Positions 1-9,012 of a stretch of DNA of 64,000 nucleotides are shown here, one piece after another. The position numbers and the translations under genes were made by a program. Below the pieces are notes generated by a model, which did no database searches, was not told where the DNA came from, and saw nothing but the letters and a program-made list of their open reading frames with translations. Numbering within the stretch: the stretch's first letter is position 1; every line of letters begins with the position of its first letter. Source of the DNA: CAZSXU01 sp964610505 (GTDB lineage Bacteria; Arandabacterota; Arandabacteria; JAGLYR01); the NCBI GenBank assembly GCA_964610505.1, contig CAZSXU010000007.1:67787-131786 (forward strand), written 5' to 3'.

Positions 1-1585
1 GGTATCCGATATCATTGATGTCCAGCTTGTCGGTCAGCCAGTTTCCCGTCCATCCCCCGTACAATCGTCCTCCCAGCTTCCGGATCTGGAGTGAACCTCC
101 TGTGCCATAGGTCTTGTCATGCGTGACGGACGGATCCGACGCAAGCCGTGCCGGGTCGATGATGGATCCGACTGCGGACCCAGAGATGTTGTAGTCGCGA
201 TCGTGGAAGTTGAGGTCGAAGTCGAGTCCGGTTGTCCAGGCGTCGCGGGTCTCAAAGTCGCCGAACGCATCGCGATCCTCCGGCTTGTAGACGGCCGACT
301 GCATGAACCCGATCCGGTGCCTGCCCTCGGAGAATTCCTTGCTGAACCGCCCCAGGAGATAGTGTGTCTGCTGCTCGCCGCCCTTCATGAAATTGTGAGC
401 CTGGCCGTCCTCAGTAACGTCGGTGACGGCGTAGAGGCTGGCCACGGACACGCCTCCGGACGTCTTCCCGGTCAGTTTTCCGGCGAATCGAATGCGCGAG
501 TTTTCGCTTCCCGTCCCAATCCGACGGGAATAGAACATGTTGAAGTACGGGTGCTGGTAGAACTGAATGCCTTCGAGGAAGAAGGGGCGTTTCTCCTCGT
601 ACCAGGTTTCGAACGGAGAGAGGTTGAGAACGGCCGGATCCGCCTCGACCTGGCCGAAGTCGGGTTGAAAGGCGGCGTTCAGTGTCAGGTCCGAGGTGAC
701 GGCCATCTTGAGATCCGCGCCGAAGTTCTGGAAGTGATCGAGGTCGTCTCCGTCGCCTCCGGCCGACGGATCGGTCGATTGCTGAACGACATAGGGGAGG
801 ATTTCCAACTGCCGCCTCGGGCGGACACCCCGGATGTCGGTGACTGTTCCGAAGCGTGAAACAAAGCCGCGGGTCTCGGCGTCCCAGATGGCCCAGGCCG
901 TGTCTTCACCCCGCCCGTGCATGTATCGGTAGAGCTGGAATCCCCAGGTCATGTTTCCCGAATGGCGGTAGCGGATGCAGCTGAAGGGAATGCGGAACTC
1001 GGCGTACCAGCCTCCTGCGTCGCGCGTGGTCTCGACTTCCCAGACACCGTCCCAGCTCGTATCCATGCTTCCATCGTTGTAGACGTAGCGGTCCTCCTGT
1101 GCCCCCGATGGGTTCACCCTGAAATTGTAGGCCGTGTTCCGATCGTACATGGGATCGACGTAGAGGCTGATCTGGTCGCTCCCGGTCATCTGGTCCCGGC
1201 GGCAGAGCTGGGTGGTGATATTCTCCGAGTCCGCTTCCAGGCAGGCCACGGCGATGTAGAAGGCGTTCTCGTCGTAGGCCACCTTGAAAACCGTTTCTTC
1301 GCTGGGGGATGCCCCCCGGGTGGGGTCCCAGACGCGGAATCCCGTTGCTGTTTCGGCATCCGCCCAGGCGATGTCGTCCAGGTGGCCGTCCAGGGTGATC
1401 GGGTCACCGTTCAGGGCGTATGCCCGGACCTGAGGCCGGTCCTTCTCCGTGCCATTGGCCGCGGGGGGGTACCCCGAGCCGCCTCCCGCGGGGTCGAACG
1501 AGGCGAATCCGGACGCTGCAGACGTCTCCGGAGTGGTCGAAACACAGAGGAGGATGACACATGCTCCCAGAATCCATTGACGCAT
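1..1585 (-). CDS. DUF5916 family protein with CBM9-like N-terminus (partial, C-terminus off window)
   Basis: An open frame runs on the minus strand from an ATG at 1585 to the window edge, about 528 codons without a stop. The protein starts MRQWILGACVILLCVS, a signal peptide. It continues with a CBM9-like domain (about residues 55-220) containing LDGHLDD, a Trp-rich segment and DRNTAYNFRVNPSG. After that comes the DUF5916 region with FQPDFGQVEADPAVLNLS and the YEEKRPFFLEG signature, then alternating barrel-like strands. Members are usually 700-900 aa, so roughly 200-300 residues are missing. The family is predicted to sit in the outer membrane, and its function is unknown. A second member lies at 3363-5588. 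The plus-strand open frames at 119-859 and 917-1795 lie antisense to it and are shadows. Confidence 0.9.
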   Translation of the reverse strand, partial: MRQWILGACVILLCVSTTPETSAASGFASFDPAGGGSGYPPAANGTEKDRPQVRAYALNGDPITLDGHLDDIAWADAETATGFRVWDPTRGASPSEETVFKVAYDENAFYIAVACLEADSENITTQLCRRDQMTGSDQISLYVDPMYDRNTAYNFRVNPSGAQEDRYVYNDGSMDTSWDGVWEVETTRDAGGWYAEFRIPFSCIRYRHSGNMTWGFQLYRYMHGRGEDTAWAIWDAETRGFVSRFGTVTDIRGVRPRRQLEILPYVVQQSTDPSAGGDGDDLDHFQNFGADLKMAVTSDLTLNAAFQPDFGQVEADPAVLNLSPFETWYEEKRPFFLEGIQFYQHPYFNMFYSRRIGTGSENSRIRFAGKLTGKTSGGVSVASLYAVTDVTEDGQAHNFMKGGEQQTHYLLGRFSKEFSEGRHRIGFMQSAVYKPEDRDAFGDFETRDAWTTGLDFDLNFHDRDYNISGSAVGSIIDPARLASDPSVTHDKTYGTGGSLQIRKLGGRLYGGWTGNWLTDKLDINDIGY

Positions 1586-1745
1586 GATTGGCTCCAACCG
1601 GCAGGGGAAGATCTGACTTCACAAGGCCCATCGCCATCCTTCCGCACTGAAGACGTTTGGAATGCCGGTTTGGTTGCAGGGGGGAATCAAGTATTTCGAC
1701 TGGTCGACCGGGCGACAAGGCCAGGGGAAGGCGATGGTCGAGGAA

Positions 1746-3248
1746 TCATGGAGTGGAGTGCCGCGGGAGAACAACCACATTCGGATGGGCGGTGATCCGT
1801 TTGGGCAGGTCTCCGTCATCAAGCAACAGAACGCCGTATCCCTGCTGCCTGCAGATGCCGATTTCTGCTTCCGTTGGAATCTGCGGGTATGCAACCAGTG
1901 AGGAGTAGAACATGAGTTCAATGGGTCTCCGCGTGTTGAATACAACCGCCCGGGTCCCCTGAAATTCCCTACCCATCTTCCTGAAGGACTGCGCCCACTC
2001 GGCGTGCCATTGAGGCCCGCCGATCGGTTTCACTCTCTCTATGCAGAAACGGGCGGGGAGCCCGACCAGGAGGACCAACACCAGTATGCCGGCGAACCGC
2101 CATCTGCGAGCGGTCAACCATCGGTCTCTTACATGCCACCAGAAGAGGGACACCATCATAAACACTGCCGGGGCGGTGATCATCACGTACCTTACACCCT
2201 TGCTTGCCGCAAGAGAGAAGAAGACGAGCGGGGCCAAGAACCAGAGCGCCAGGGCAATCCGGGACGGGTCCCGTTTCTGTCGGACCAGGGTGTAGAAGAA
2301 CCAGCCCAGTGGCAGATAGGAGATCTCACCGAAGTACTCGGGGATTCTCGTGACATAGTAGAGAGGGCCGCCGCCATGTCCTTCGAGTACTTCCGTCAGG
2401 TGTCGCACGTTGTACAGCGCCTCCCAGGCGGCTTCTTCCGGAAATGCTCGTCCGATGTAGACTTGCCACGGCACGTACACCCATGCCGCCGCCAGCACCG
2501 CAACCAACACAGTTCCCGAATGCTCCAGTCGGAAACGCGACGACCGCGCCCGGAGGAACGGGATCCAGACGACCAAGATCACCAGACTCGCGGGCGACTG
2601 GGCGAGCGCGGCCAGACCCGTCACACTGCCGATCGCGAGGGCGGATGTCCACGGATTCCACTCTCGAGAGCGGAAGACCACGAGAATACCGGCTTCGACC
2701 ATGACAATGAAGACGGTAGAGATATGATCCGTGGGAACGCGTCCCGAGGGCAATTCAATCAGAAGGCCATGGATGGCGTGCAGGAAGGCGGCGAGGAGAC
2801 CCACCCTTCGTCCACCGATATCTCGACCGATGTGATAGGTGAATCCGATGGCCAACGTGGAGAGCAGCACGCTGGGCAGGCGCAGCGCAATCTCGTTGAA
2901 CCCCAGACACTTCATACTCAGAGCCATCAGCCAGAGAGTCAATGGCTGCTTGTGTAACCAGATATGGTTGTGTCCCCAACTCCGGAAGTCGTATGTGAGA
3001 AGTGGGTGCTCGTAGAGTGTTGGGAGCCACGGGTGGTGGGCAAGGTTCTTCGCGACAAGGGCGTGGTACCGCTCGTCCCAACTGTGAAGGAAGAGATCCC
3101 CTGCCGTGAAGGCCCGGAGTAGAAAGCCCGCCCCGGCGATGAGAAGCAGAGCGGACAGATCCCGCTCTCGCCGAAACTGGCGGTAGGCGAAGCCAAACAA
3201 GAGCAGGGCCGACACGACCACAGCGATCCCAGCAACATCACGCGGCAC
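1746..3248 (-). CDS. GT39/ArnT-like GT-C glycosyltransferase
   Basis: Polytopic membrane protein of about 500 aa resembling dolichyl- or undecaprenyl-phosphate-sugar dependent mannosyl/arabinosyl transferases. The first periplasmic loop has an acidic pair in HSWDERYHALVAKNL, where GT39 enzymes carry their catalytic Asp-Glu. It is followed by HKQPLTLWLMALS and ALRLPSVLLSTLAIGFTYHIGR, typical of the family. About ten hydrophobic segments follow and a soluble C-terminal tail ends the protein. The open frame can extend to a TTG at 3329. I prefer the GTG at 3248 because GGAGG lies 6 nt upstream and the residues before it look non-coding. The donor is presumably a polyprenyl-phosphate sugar; the acceptor is unknown. 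Unlike the two GT-C proteins near 53-57 kb it has no TPR domain. Confidence 0.82.
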   Translation of the reverse strand: MPRDVAGIAVVVSALLLFGFAYRQFRRERDLSALLLIAGAGFLLRAFTAGDLFLHSWDERYHALVAKNLAHHPWLPTLYEHPLLTYDFRSWGHNHIWLHKQPLTLWLMALSMKCLGFNEIALRLPSVLLSTLAIGFTYHIGRDIGGRRVGLLAAFLHAIHGLLIELPSGRVPTDHISTVFIVMVEAGILVVFRSREWNPWTSALAIGSVTGLAALAQSPASLVILVVWIPFLRARSSRFRLEHSGTVLVAVLAAAWVYVPWQVYIGRAFPEEAAWEALYNVRHLTEVLEGHGGGPLYYVTRIPEYFGEISYLPLGWFFYTLVRQKRDPSRIALALWFLAPLVFFSLAASKGVRYVMITAPAVFMMVSLFWWHVRDRWLTARRWRFAGILVLVLLVGLPARFCIERVKPIGGPQWHAEWAQSFRKMGREFQGTRAVVFNTRRPIELMFYSSLVAYPQIPTEAEIGICRQQGYGVLLLDDGDLPKRITAHPNVVVLPRHSTP

Positions 3249-3362
3249 CGGTAGCCTCCGGGTTCGCGACGCAACGCGAACAGTAAGCCAGCAACCGCAG
3301 ATCGTATCCTGACGCTGAGAATACCTCAAGAGCTAAGACGAGCGGCAGCACCACGCCGGCTC

Positions 3363-5588
3363 TCAGAGTACGAGGGCATACCCGATCTTCGCGAAGAACG
3401 TCCGGTCCGTCTGCCTCACCGCAAGATTCTGATCCCCGTAATGATTGTCCGAATACCCCAGGAACAGGACCGTGTGGGGGTTGATCTTGTAGGACAAGAG
3501 CACCTGGCTGAAGATGTCCTTGGTTTCGGCCTCCACGGGGTCGACGTAGAGCCCTTGGTTCTTCAAGTAGTGTCTGTACTGAAGGATCGCCCTCAGGAAC
3601 GTACGGTTAGTGAAGTGGTACACGAGCTCTCCCTGCGTGATGTGTGCCGTGTAGAGGCGCTCTTCACCGATCTCCATCCGCTCGTAGGTGTGGTCGAGTT
3701 CCATGTACAGATGAAGCCCAAGGTTCAGAGTCGATCCGCCGTTCACATGGGTTCTCTTCCCGAGCCGCGTGTTGGCATAGTCGATATGGTCGTCGAAGAT
3801 GAGATTGAACCAGGGATGAACTCTTCGCGTCCGCATGCAGTTGTGGATGTGGACGTAGTTCATGTCGAACAGCTGGCCGTTGTAGCCCTCGCGGATCCTC
3901 CTCGCGTCCACGAGCGCGTGCATCTGCCACGGGCCTTCGTACGTAAAGATCAGCGCGCCCGTCCGGTCTATCAGCTGCCCGCTCTGATCCTCGTACTGTT
4001 CGAACTGGCCCTGGATGTTCAGACGGGTCCACCACTTCGGATCGTCGGCATGCCACGTGTAGTCCGTGTATGCATAGTAATTCCGGTAGTCGACGCGGGG
4101 CACGAAGCCCAGGTCACTCCGGAAGGACGCCCCCAGATCATAGTATCCAAGAGACCCGTCCCAGTTGCGCGTGTCATGCGTGTAGATGACGTTGAGGGCC
4201 GCGTCCTCGAAATCGGACATGCTTTGGTCGAAGTCGGAGGCCACGGCGTCCGGGTAACGTGTCGATGACCCGAGCACTTGAACACTCAGGCGGTCCGTCC
4301 GGGTGAACCGAAGGTCTCCGTCGAAACCCGCCACACGGTTGAAGTAGTCATCCCCCTCCCGGTCGGTCGCGAGGAAACCCAGCGTGTACTGGCTTCCGAT
4401 ATCCTTCCGATAACGGAACACGGATGCGGTGGATTTCGCGGACAGAGATGTTTGCCGGGATCCCTGGCTTCCCGGCAATACCAGGTTGGTCATTTCGTCC
4501 CGGACGACGAAGGACCCGATCGTGTGCCCGCTCTCCTTGCCGGTCAGCTTGGCACCCCAGATGGGATCGGCCAGGGTCCGCGTGTGAACGACGTTGAGTG
4601 GTGTCCGGAAGTAGTCGGCGCCTTCCAGGAAGAAGGGCCGCTTCTCGGAGTAATAGAGGGCAAACTGGGTGTTGATCTCAAGCTGTGCGGCATCCGCCTC
4701 AACCTGGGAGAAATCCGGATTCGCCGTTGCGCCGAACGTCATGTTGGGAGTAATGCCCCAGCGCGCGGTGAGGCCCGGTTCATAGGCGTCATCCCCGGTG
4801 ACAAAGGGTCCCTCCGTGTAACCTTCCCGTGCCTGAGGGACCATCGCCAGGAACGTCGGGATGACGTCGACGTTTCGTCCCGGCGTGGCGCCGCCGAAAC
4901 CGATGATCTTCTCGGCCTGGCAGAGGTAGCAGTTGTTGTTGCGGTCGTGGGGGAAGAGGCTCATCTGCCGGGTCACGCTTCGAGGGTAGTTGCGGAGGAG
5001 GTCAATCCCCCAGGTCTGGTCCTCCACGCTCCGCTGGAATCGAAGGGAGCTGAACGGGATGGCCATCTCGATCTCGAAACCATCACGCGTCATCCGGCCG
5101 GCCGAATCCCAGATGCCGTCCCACGTGTCCGAATTGCAGTCGGGGCATTCGATGTTGTCATCCTGGACCCCAAGGGGATTGCACGCAATCCAGTAGTTGC
5201 GCCTCTCGTCGTTGAACGTGTCGAGGACGATCGCCACGTAGTCATCGGCCCAGATGTTATCGCGGTCACAGACCCGCGCCCTGATCTTCGAAGGTTCCGG
5301 GTCCTGTGCGTGAAACGCCACGTATAGGTGGCCCGCATCATAGGCCAGAAACGCGTCCGTGCGGACCGGCGCCGGGATGTTCTCGCCCGGGGTGATCTCG
5401 TAGCCGATCTCAAGCGCCAGTGCTTCCTGCCAGACCGGTTCGTCGAGGCGGCCGTCGACCCGCACCTGTGAATGGACGCGGGGGATCCTGGATGGAATTT
5501 TCTCAGAGTCCGAGAACGCGGTGGCCGAAAACGCACAGAGGAAGACAGTAGTAACCGCGCCGCAGAGCACAATCCCAGTGGCTCGCAT
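3363..5588 (-). CDS. DUF5916 family protein with CBM9-like N-terminus
   Basis: Complete 741-aa relative of the truncated gene at 1-1585. It has a signal peptide (about residues 1-26). A CBM9-like domain (about 30-220) contains VDGRLDEPVWQEAL and a cysteine cluster IECPDCNSD that may bind metal. The DUF5916 part (about 230-741) contains NPDFSQVEADAAQLEIN and YSEKRPFFLEGADYF, and ends in barrel-like strands finishing with aromatic and hydrophobic residues. GGGAGGG stands 7-9 nt before the ATG. The family is predicted to form an outer-membrane barrel with a sugar-binding-like domain; substrate and activity are unknown. The two copies are similar in plan but clearly diverged. Confidence 0.9.
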   Translation of the reverse strand: MRATGIVLCGAVTTVFLCAFSATAFSDSEKIPSRIPRVHSQVRVDGRLDEPVWQEALALEIGYEITPGENIPAPVRTDAFLAYDAGHLYVAFHAQDPEPSKIRARVCDRDNIWADDYVAIVLDTFNDERRNYWIACNPLGVQDDNIECPDCNSDTWDGIWDSAGRMTRDGFEIEMAIPFSSLRFQRSVEDQTWGIDLLRNYPRSVTRQMSLFPHDRNNNCYLCQAEKIIGFGGATPGRNVDVIPTFLAMVPQAREGYTEGPFVTGDDAYEPGLTARWGITPNMTFGATANPDFSQVEADAAQLEINTQFALYYSEKRPFFLEGADYFRTPLNVVHTRTLADPIWGAKLTGKESGHTIGSFVVRDEMTNLVLPGSQGSRQTSLSAKSTASVFRYRKDIGSQYTLGFLATDREGDDYFNRVAGFDGDLRFTRTDRLSVQVLGSSTRYPDAVASDFDQSMSDFEDAALNVIYTHDTRNWDGSLGYYDLGASFRSDLGFVPRVDYRNYYAYTDYTWHADDPKWWTRLNIQGQFEQYEDQSGQLIDRTGALIFTYEGPWQMHALVDARRIREGYNGQLFDMNYVHIHNCMRTRRVHPWFNLIFDDHIDYANTRLGKRTHVNGGSTLNLGLHLYMELDHTYERMEIGEERLYTAHITQGELVYHFTNRTFLRAILQYRHYLKNQGLYVDPVEAETKDIFSQVLLSYKINPHTVLFLGYSDNHYGDQNLAVRQTDRTFFAKIGYALVL

Positions 5589-5815
5589 CAGATGCCCTCC
5601 CGATCACGGGGTCAATCGTCAGAAGGTGGTTACACGACTCAGAGTCCCAGAGCGATGGTTGACCGAGGAGGTTTCTGATACAGGGGCGCGCCTTCAAGAC
5701 ACTTCAGAGGCAACCGACTCACTCACCCAATTCACTCTCCACCCGAGCGTACGACGTTCCGGGGACGCGGGTGGTTTAGCCGGCCCGGAATCCCCGGATC
5801 ACGGGACCGGGTTAT

Positions 5816-6661
5816 CTACGACTCAATCAACTTCTCCAGCAATGCAAACGCACGGGGATCATCGTGCAGCGAAAGACCGAAGATCGCCGATTCGCGCAGC
5901 GCGAAGTCCGGATCCGTGCGTGCAATCCTCATGAGGATCGGGACAACGCTCTCCTCTGGACACATCGACAAGGCCGAGACGGCCTCCATGCGGAGGGACC
6001 GCTCTATTGTCTCATCAGATGCGATGGTGTCAAGCTCCCGAATGATCTTCCCGTCCGCCACGTGGCCGCACCAGAAGAGAGCCGATTCCCGGATCTTGAT
6101 CGGAATCGACGGACTGCCGGCGATGTCAAGCAGCTCCAGGCCGACGACGGCGCTGTCCGCCAGACAGGCGGCCAGGATCGCGTCTCTCGCAAGCGCGGGG
6201 TGGGATTCCCGCGCCAGCGCCAGGAAGAACCCCGCGGCTTCCGATCCGTGAACGATCCCAAGATCCTTCGCATCCTCCACATGTTCATTCCACTGTCCCC
6301 CGAGCCGGGTCTTCAACTTGACGGTCATCCCGTCCTTCACCGTCAGAACGACCCGGACCGGCGGCGGTTCAGCATCAGGTTCCCACACACTGCGTTGTCC
6401 GCCGCCATGGTAGCAGGCGCCGACCGTCACATGACGGGAGACCCGCGTCCTGCACCTGCGCACCCGGTGGTCCTCCCGGCTGAGACAGATGTGGTCCCCG
6501 GATCCCCACACACCCGGACGGGCGGCAAAGGTCATGAGGACCAGGCCGTCATCCGCGGCCGAGATCTCCCGCTCGATCCGGGAGACCTTCGACTCTGAAC
6601 GGCCGACCACCACGGCAGCCAGGCTCAACGCGGCGATGGACATGATCAACAGAACACGCAT
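5816..6661 (-). CDS. exported HEAT-repeat protein
   Basis: 281-aa protein starting MRVLLIMSIAALSLAAVVV, a signal peptide or N-terminal anchor. The middle (about 40-130) is a unique region with several Cys and His. The C-terminal half (about 140-281) has HEAT-like helix pairs, e.g. RMEAVSALSMCPEESVVPILMRIA and ALRESAIFGLSLHDDPRAFALLEKLI. The frame opens at 6754, but the ATG at 6661 is preceded by AGGAGG at 9 nt and leads straight into the hydrophobic segment. It lies about 100 bp behind the larger HEAT protein and ends a run sigma factor, anti-sigma-like protein, HEAT, HEAT, so it is probably co-regulated with them. HEAT repeats bind proteins; the partner is unknown. Confidence 0.75.
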   Translation of the reverse strand: MRVLLIMSIAALSLAAVVVGRSESKVSRIEREISAADDGLVLMTFAARPGVWGSGDHICLSREDHRVRRCRTRVSRHVTVGACYHGGGQRSVWEPDAEPPPVRVVLTVKDGMTVKLKTRLGGQWNEHVEDAKDLGIVHGSEAAGFFLALARESHPALARDAILAACLADSAVVGLELLDIAGSPSIPIKIRESALFWCGHVADGKIIRELDTIASDETIERSLRMEAVSALSMCPEESVVPILMRIARTDPDFALRESAIFGLSLHDDPRAFALLEKLIES

Positions 6662-6764
6662 CAGATCCAACCTCCTGGCCCGTTTCACACACTCGGAATC
6701 CGACGCAGAACCACTGCGCTCAAAGCCTCGATCATTCAGGGATTCCGTCGTCATCCAGGCTAGC

Positions 6765-8318
6765 CTACTCGCCGATCAGCTCTTCGAGAATCTCGATGGC
6801 TCTCGGGTCATCCGTTTGGCTCATCCAACGGACTGCTTCCAGTCGCAGCTCGGCATTCTTCTCTTCCTTGGCGATCTCGATGAGTTTCTGATCCGCTGCG
6901 GAATCACCTTTCTTGGAAAGAAGCCAGATGGCTGTCTTTCGGAGCTCGATGTCCGGTACGGTATCGTAGATTTCCACGAGGTCGCGGGTGCGCACATCGG
7001 AGTCACCCATCAACATGCTGAGGGCCGTTTCTCGTACACTCGTGAGGTTCTTGTCGTCCGCAATCAGATCCAGCAACCAGCGCCTGGACTCATCCGATCC
7101 GAAACGGCTGATGCTCACGACGATTTCTTCGCGGAAGGCCTCGGCCGAAACGTCATCGTACAACTCCATGAGAAACTTGAGCGTTTCGGGCGACTTCTTC
7201 TCTCCGAGAACGACGATCGATCCCCTCCGGACTTCCCTGGACAGCGTGGGGTCGGTGGCGAAGTCCCGCAGGAGCTCGGCCGCACGTGGGCTGGGGTGAT
7301 GGTAGAGAGCATAGGCGGCGCTCTCCTGGATTCTCTCATCCGTGGAGTTCCGCACGATATCGTCGATGACGGCGATCGCACTCTCGGTCGAAACGGACGA
7401 GAGCAACATGACGGCTTCGGCCTGCACCCCGGGATCCGGGTCGTTCTTCGCGGCATCCAGCAGAAGATCGTCAGCATCCTCACTTTCGATTCTCGTCAGG
7501 AGGAAGAGGGCTTCCGTGCGCAGCTGGGCGCTCTCTTCGTCCCGCCGCGCAAGGACTTTCTGAATGGCGGGCGTCGCCCGGTCCGGGTCCATCTCCACCA
7601 GAGCGTTGAGGGCCGCGATACGAATATCGGATTCCTTATGACGGGAATGCGGCATCCGGCAGATGCTGATGTGACCTTTGTCGTCCACGATCCGAATTGT
7701 GGACAGGAGCCCCTGGCCGCGCTCCCACGCCCGCTGTTGCCTTTCCCAGTCTCTCTGCGACCTCTCCCAGTCCTGCTGGTTGAGTTCCCACTCTCTCTGG
7801 TTGATCGTCCATTCGCGCTGGATATCCTTCTGGGCGAGTGCGGCCTCCCGCTGGATAATCGCGCAATTTTCCTGTGTCAGAAGAAAGTCGCCGTCCTCGT
7901 CAGCCAGGATGGAAATCACATAATCCGATTCCCGGTCCCCGCGCTTCGCCAGCTCCCCGTAAATCCGGGCTTCGAGATCGACGGCGTCCCCGAGCGTGGC
8001 GGCCTCGAGATGGTTTTCTCTCTGGTAGGTCAGCGACTCGAGCGCCGCCCGGAGATCTTCATCCTCTCCCAGGCGGTACAGGCTGAATGCTCTCCAGTAC
8101 AGCGCATCGCCGGCGTAATCCGACTCCGGGAAGGTCTCGATCAGCTCCCCGTACAGCTCGGCGGCCTTGCGATATCCATCTTCACTCAGCGCACTTCTCG
8201 CTTTTTTGTAGAGGGCGGCAGCCTCGTCTTCGGCTGCTGCCGGGACGGTGAGGAGGAGTGAGACGATCAGACAAGCGATCGCGCTCCGGTAGTGAACTCT
8301 CGAATGGTCCTTGAACAT
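6765..8318 (-). CDS. exported TPR/HEAT-repeat protein with tryptophan heptads
   Basis: 517 aa. A signal peptide ends around VPAAAEDE. A TPR/YbgF-like segment follows (about 32-95: YRKAAELYGELIETFPESDYAGDALYWRAFSLYRLG). Next is an unusual stretch (about 167-202) of five heptads such as REWELNQ, QDWERSQ and RDWERQQ, placing Trp at 170, 177, 184, 191 and 198. The rest (about 215-517) is HEAT/PBS-lyase-like repeats (IRIAALNALVEMDP, LRTEALFLLTRIES, LRLEAVRWMSQTDDPRAIEILEELI). It lies 27 bp behind the anti-sigma-like gene and is likely in the sigma-factor operon. Probably a periplasmic scaffold; function unknown. Confidence 0.82.
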   Translation of the reverse strand: MFKDHSRVHYRSAIACLIVSLLLTVPAAAEDEAAALYKKARSALSEDGYRKAAELYGELIETFPESDYAGDALYWRAFSLYRLGEDEDLRAALESLTYQRENHLEAATLGDAVDLEARIYGELAKRGDRESDYVISILADEDGDFLLTQENCAIIQREAALAQKDIQREWTINQREWELNQQDWERSQRDWERQQRAWERGQGLLSTIRIVDDKGHISICRMPHSRHKESDIRIAALNALVEMDPDRATPAIQKVLARRDEESAQLRTEALFLLTRIESEDADDLLLDAAKNDPDPGVQAEAVMLLSSVSTESAIAVIDDIVRNSTDERIQESAAYALYHHPSPRAAELLRDFATDPTLSREVRRGSIVVLGEKKSPETLKFLMELYDDVSAEAFREEIVVSISRFGSDESRRWLLDLIADDKNLTSVRETALSMLMGDSDVRTRDLVEIYDTVPDIELRKTAIWLLSKKGDSAADQKLIEIAKEEKNAELRLEAVRWMSQTDDPRAIEILEELIGE

Positions 8319-8345
8319 CGTACAACCTCCTTGGCGGTCGGGGGA

Positions 8346-8981
8346 TTATTGGCCCGCGGGTACCTGTGTTCGAAGTCTGGCAATCAGGTTCCGTTTCTGC
8401 ATGTCGTCTTCGATCCATTCGCGGTCCTCCGTCTCCCGGTTGTGGGAGATCTGGACGATCTGCGCGAGGACGAGCTCGAGGTCGACGAACAAGCGCTCCA
8501 TGTCCGGATTGCCGGCGGCGGGGGAATCCATCAACAGACGGGTTTCACGAAGCAGCTGGTCGGCCCAGTAGAAGAGATCGCCGTTGGTCTGGGTGGCGGC
8601 CGTCTCCGACCGGAACTGCGTGAGCATGGCGTCGGCCCGGCCGAGGAAGCGGGTGGCGGCCAGGCGGAAGACATCTCCGCCGCTCCGCTCATCGGACGCC
8701 TCTTCGACGGCTCGGGGTCCGGGCGTGACCTCCGCCACACGACCGGTCGGTCCCCCAGGAACCCAGAGCCGCCCGATGAGGATCCCGAAGACCAGCATCG
8801 CGGCCGCGGCGGCGGGCACCCAGACCCATCGGGCCCTGCGGGACGCTCGCTTGGAGGGAGCCCGGTCCTTTTCCCGTCGCCGCTCGATCGCCGCCCACAT
8901 GGCTTCGCGGGGGACTTCGGGCGGGGGATTGTATTCCTCCCGGGCTCTCCTGATCAGATCTTCGAACCGATCGTCACTCAT
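8346..8981 (-). CDS. membrane-anchored putative anti-sigma factor
   Basis: 211 aa starting MSDDRFEDLIRRAREEYNPPPEVPREAMWAAIERRR, a short cytoplasmic domain. One basic-flanked transmembrane helix follows (about residues 63-84, WVPAAAAAMLVFGILIGRLW). The rest is a helical extracytoplasmic domain. GGGAGAAGCG precedes the ATG. It starts 31 bp after the ECF sigma gene stop, the usual place for the cognate anti-sigma factor. It lacks the His/Cys pattern of zinc anti-sigma (ZAS) domains. The role therefore rests on position and topology, plus an N-terminal DDRFEDLIRRAREEYNPPPEVPREAMW stretch that resembles anti-sigma-like proteins of this kind. The frame remains open upstream into the sigma gene, but that part is not credible coding sequence. 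Confidence 0.65.
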   Translation of the reverse strand: MSDDRFEDLIRRAREEYNPPPEVPREAMWAAIERRREKDRAPSKRASRRARWVWVPAAAAAMLVFGILIGRLWVPGGPTGRVAEVTPGPRAVEEASDERSGGDVFRLAATRFLGRADAMLTQFRSETAATQTNGDLFYWADQLLRETRLLMDSPAAGNPDMERLFVDLELVLAQIVQISHNRETEDREWIEDDMQKRNLIARLRTQVPAGQ

Positions 8982-9012
8982 CGCGCTTCTCCCCGGCGGG
9001 GAATCCCCACCG

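Noticed and set aside
119..1795. two plus-strand frames (119-859, 917-1795)
   Set aside because: They lie antisense to the DUF5916 gene that runs off the window start.
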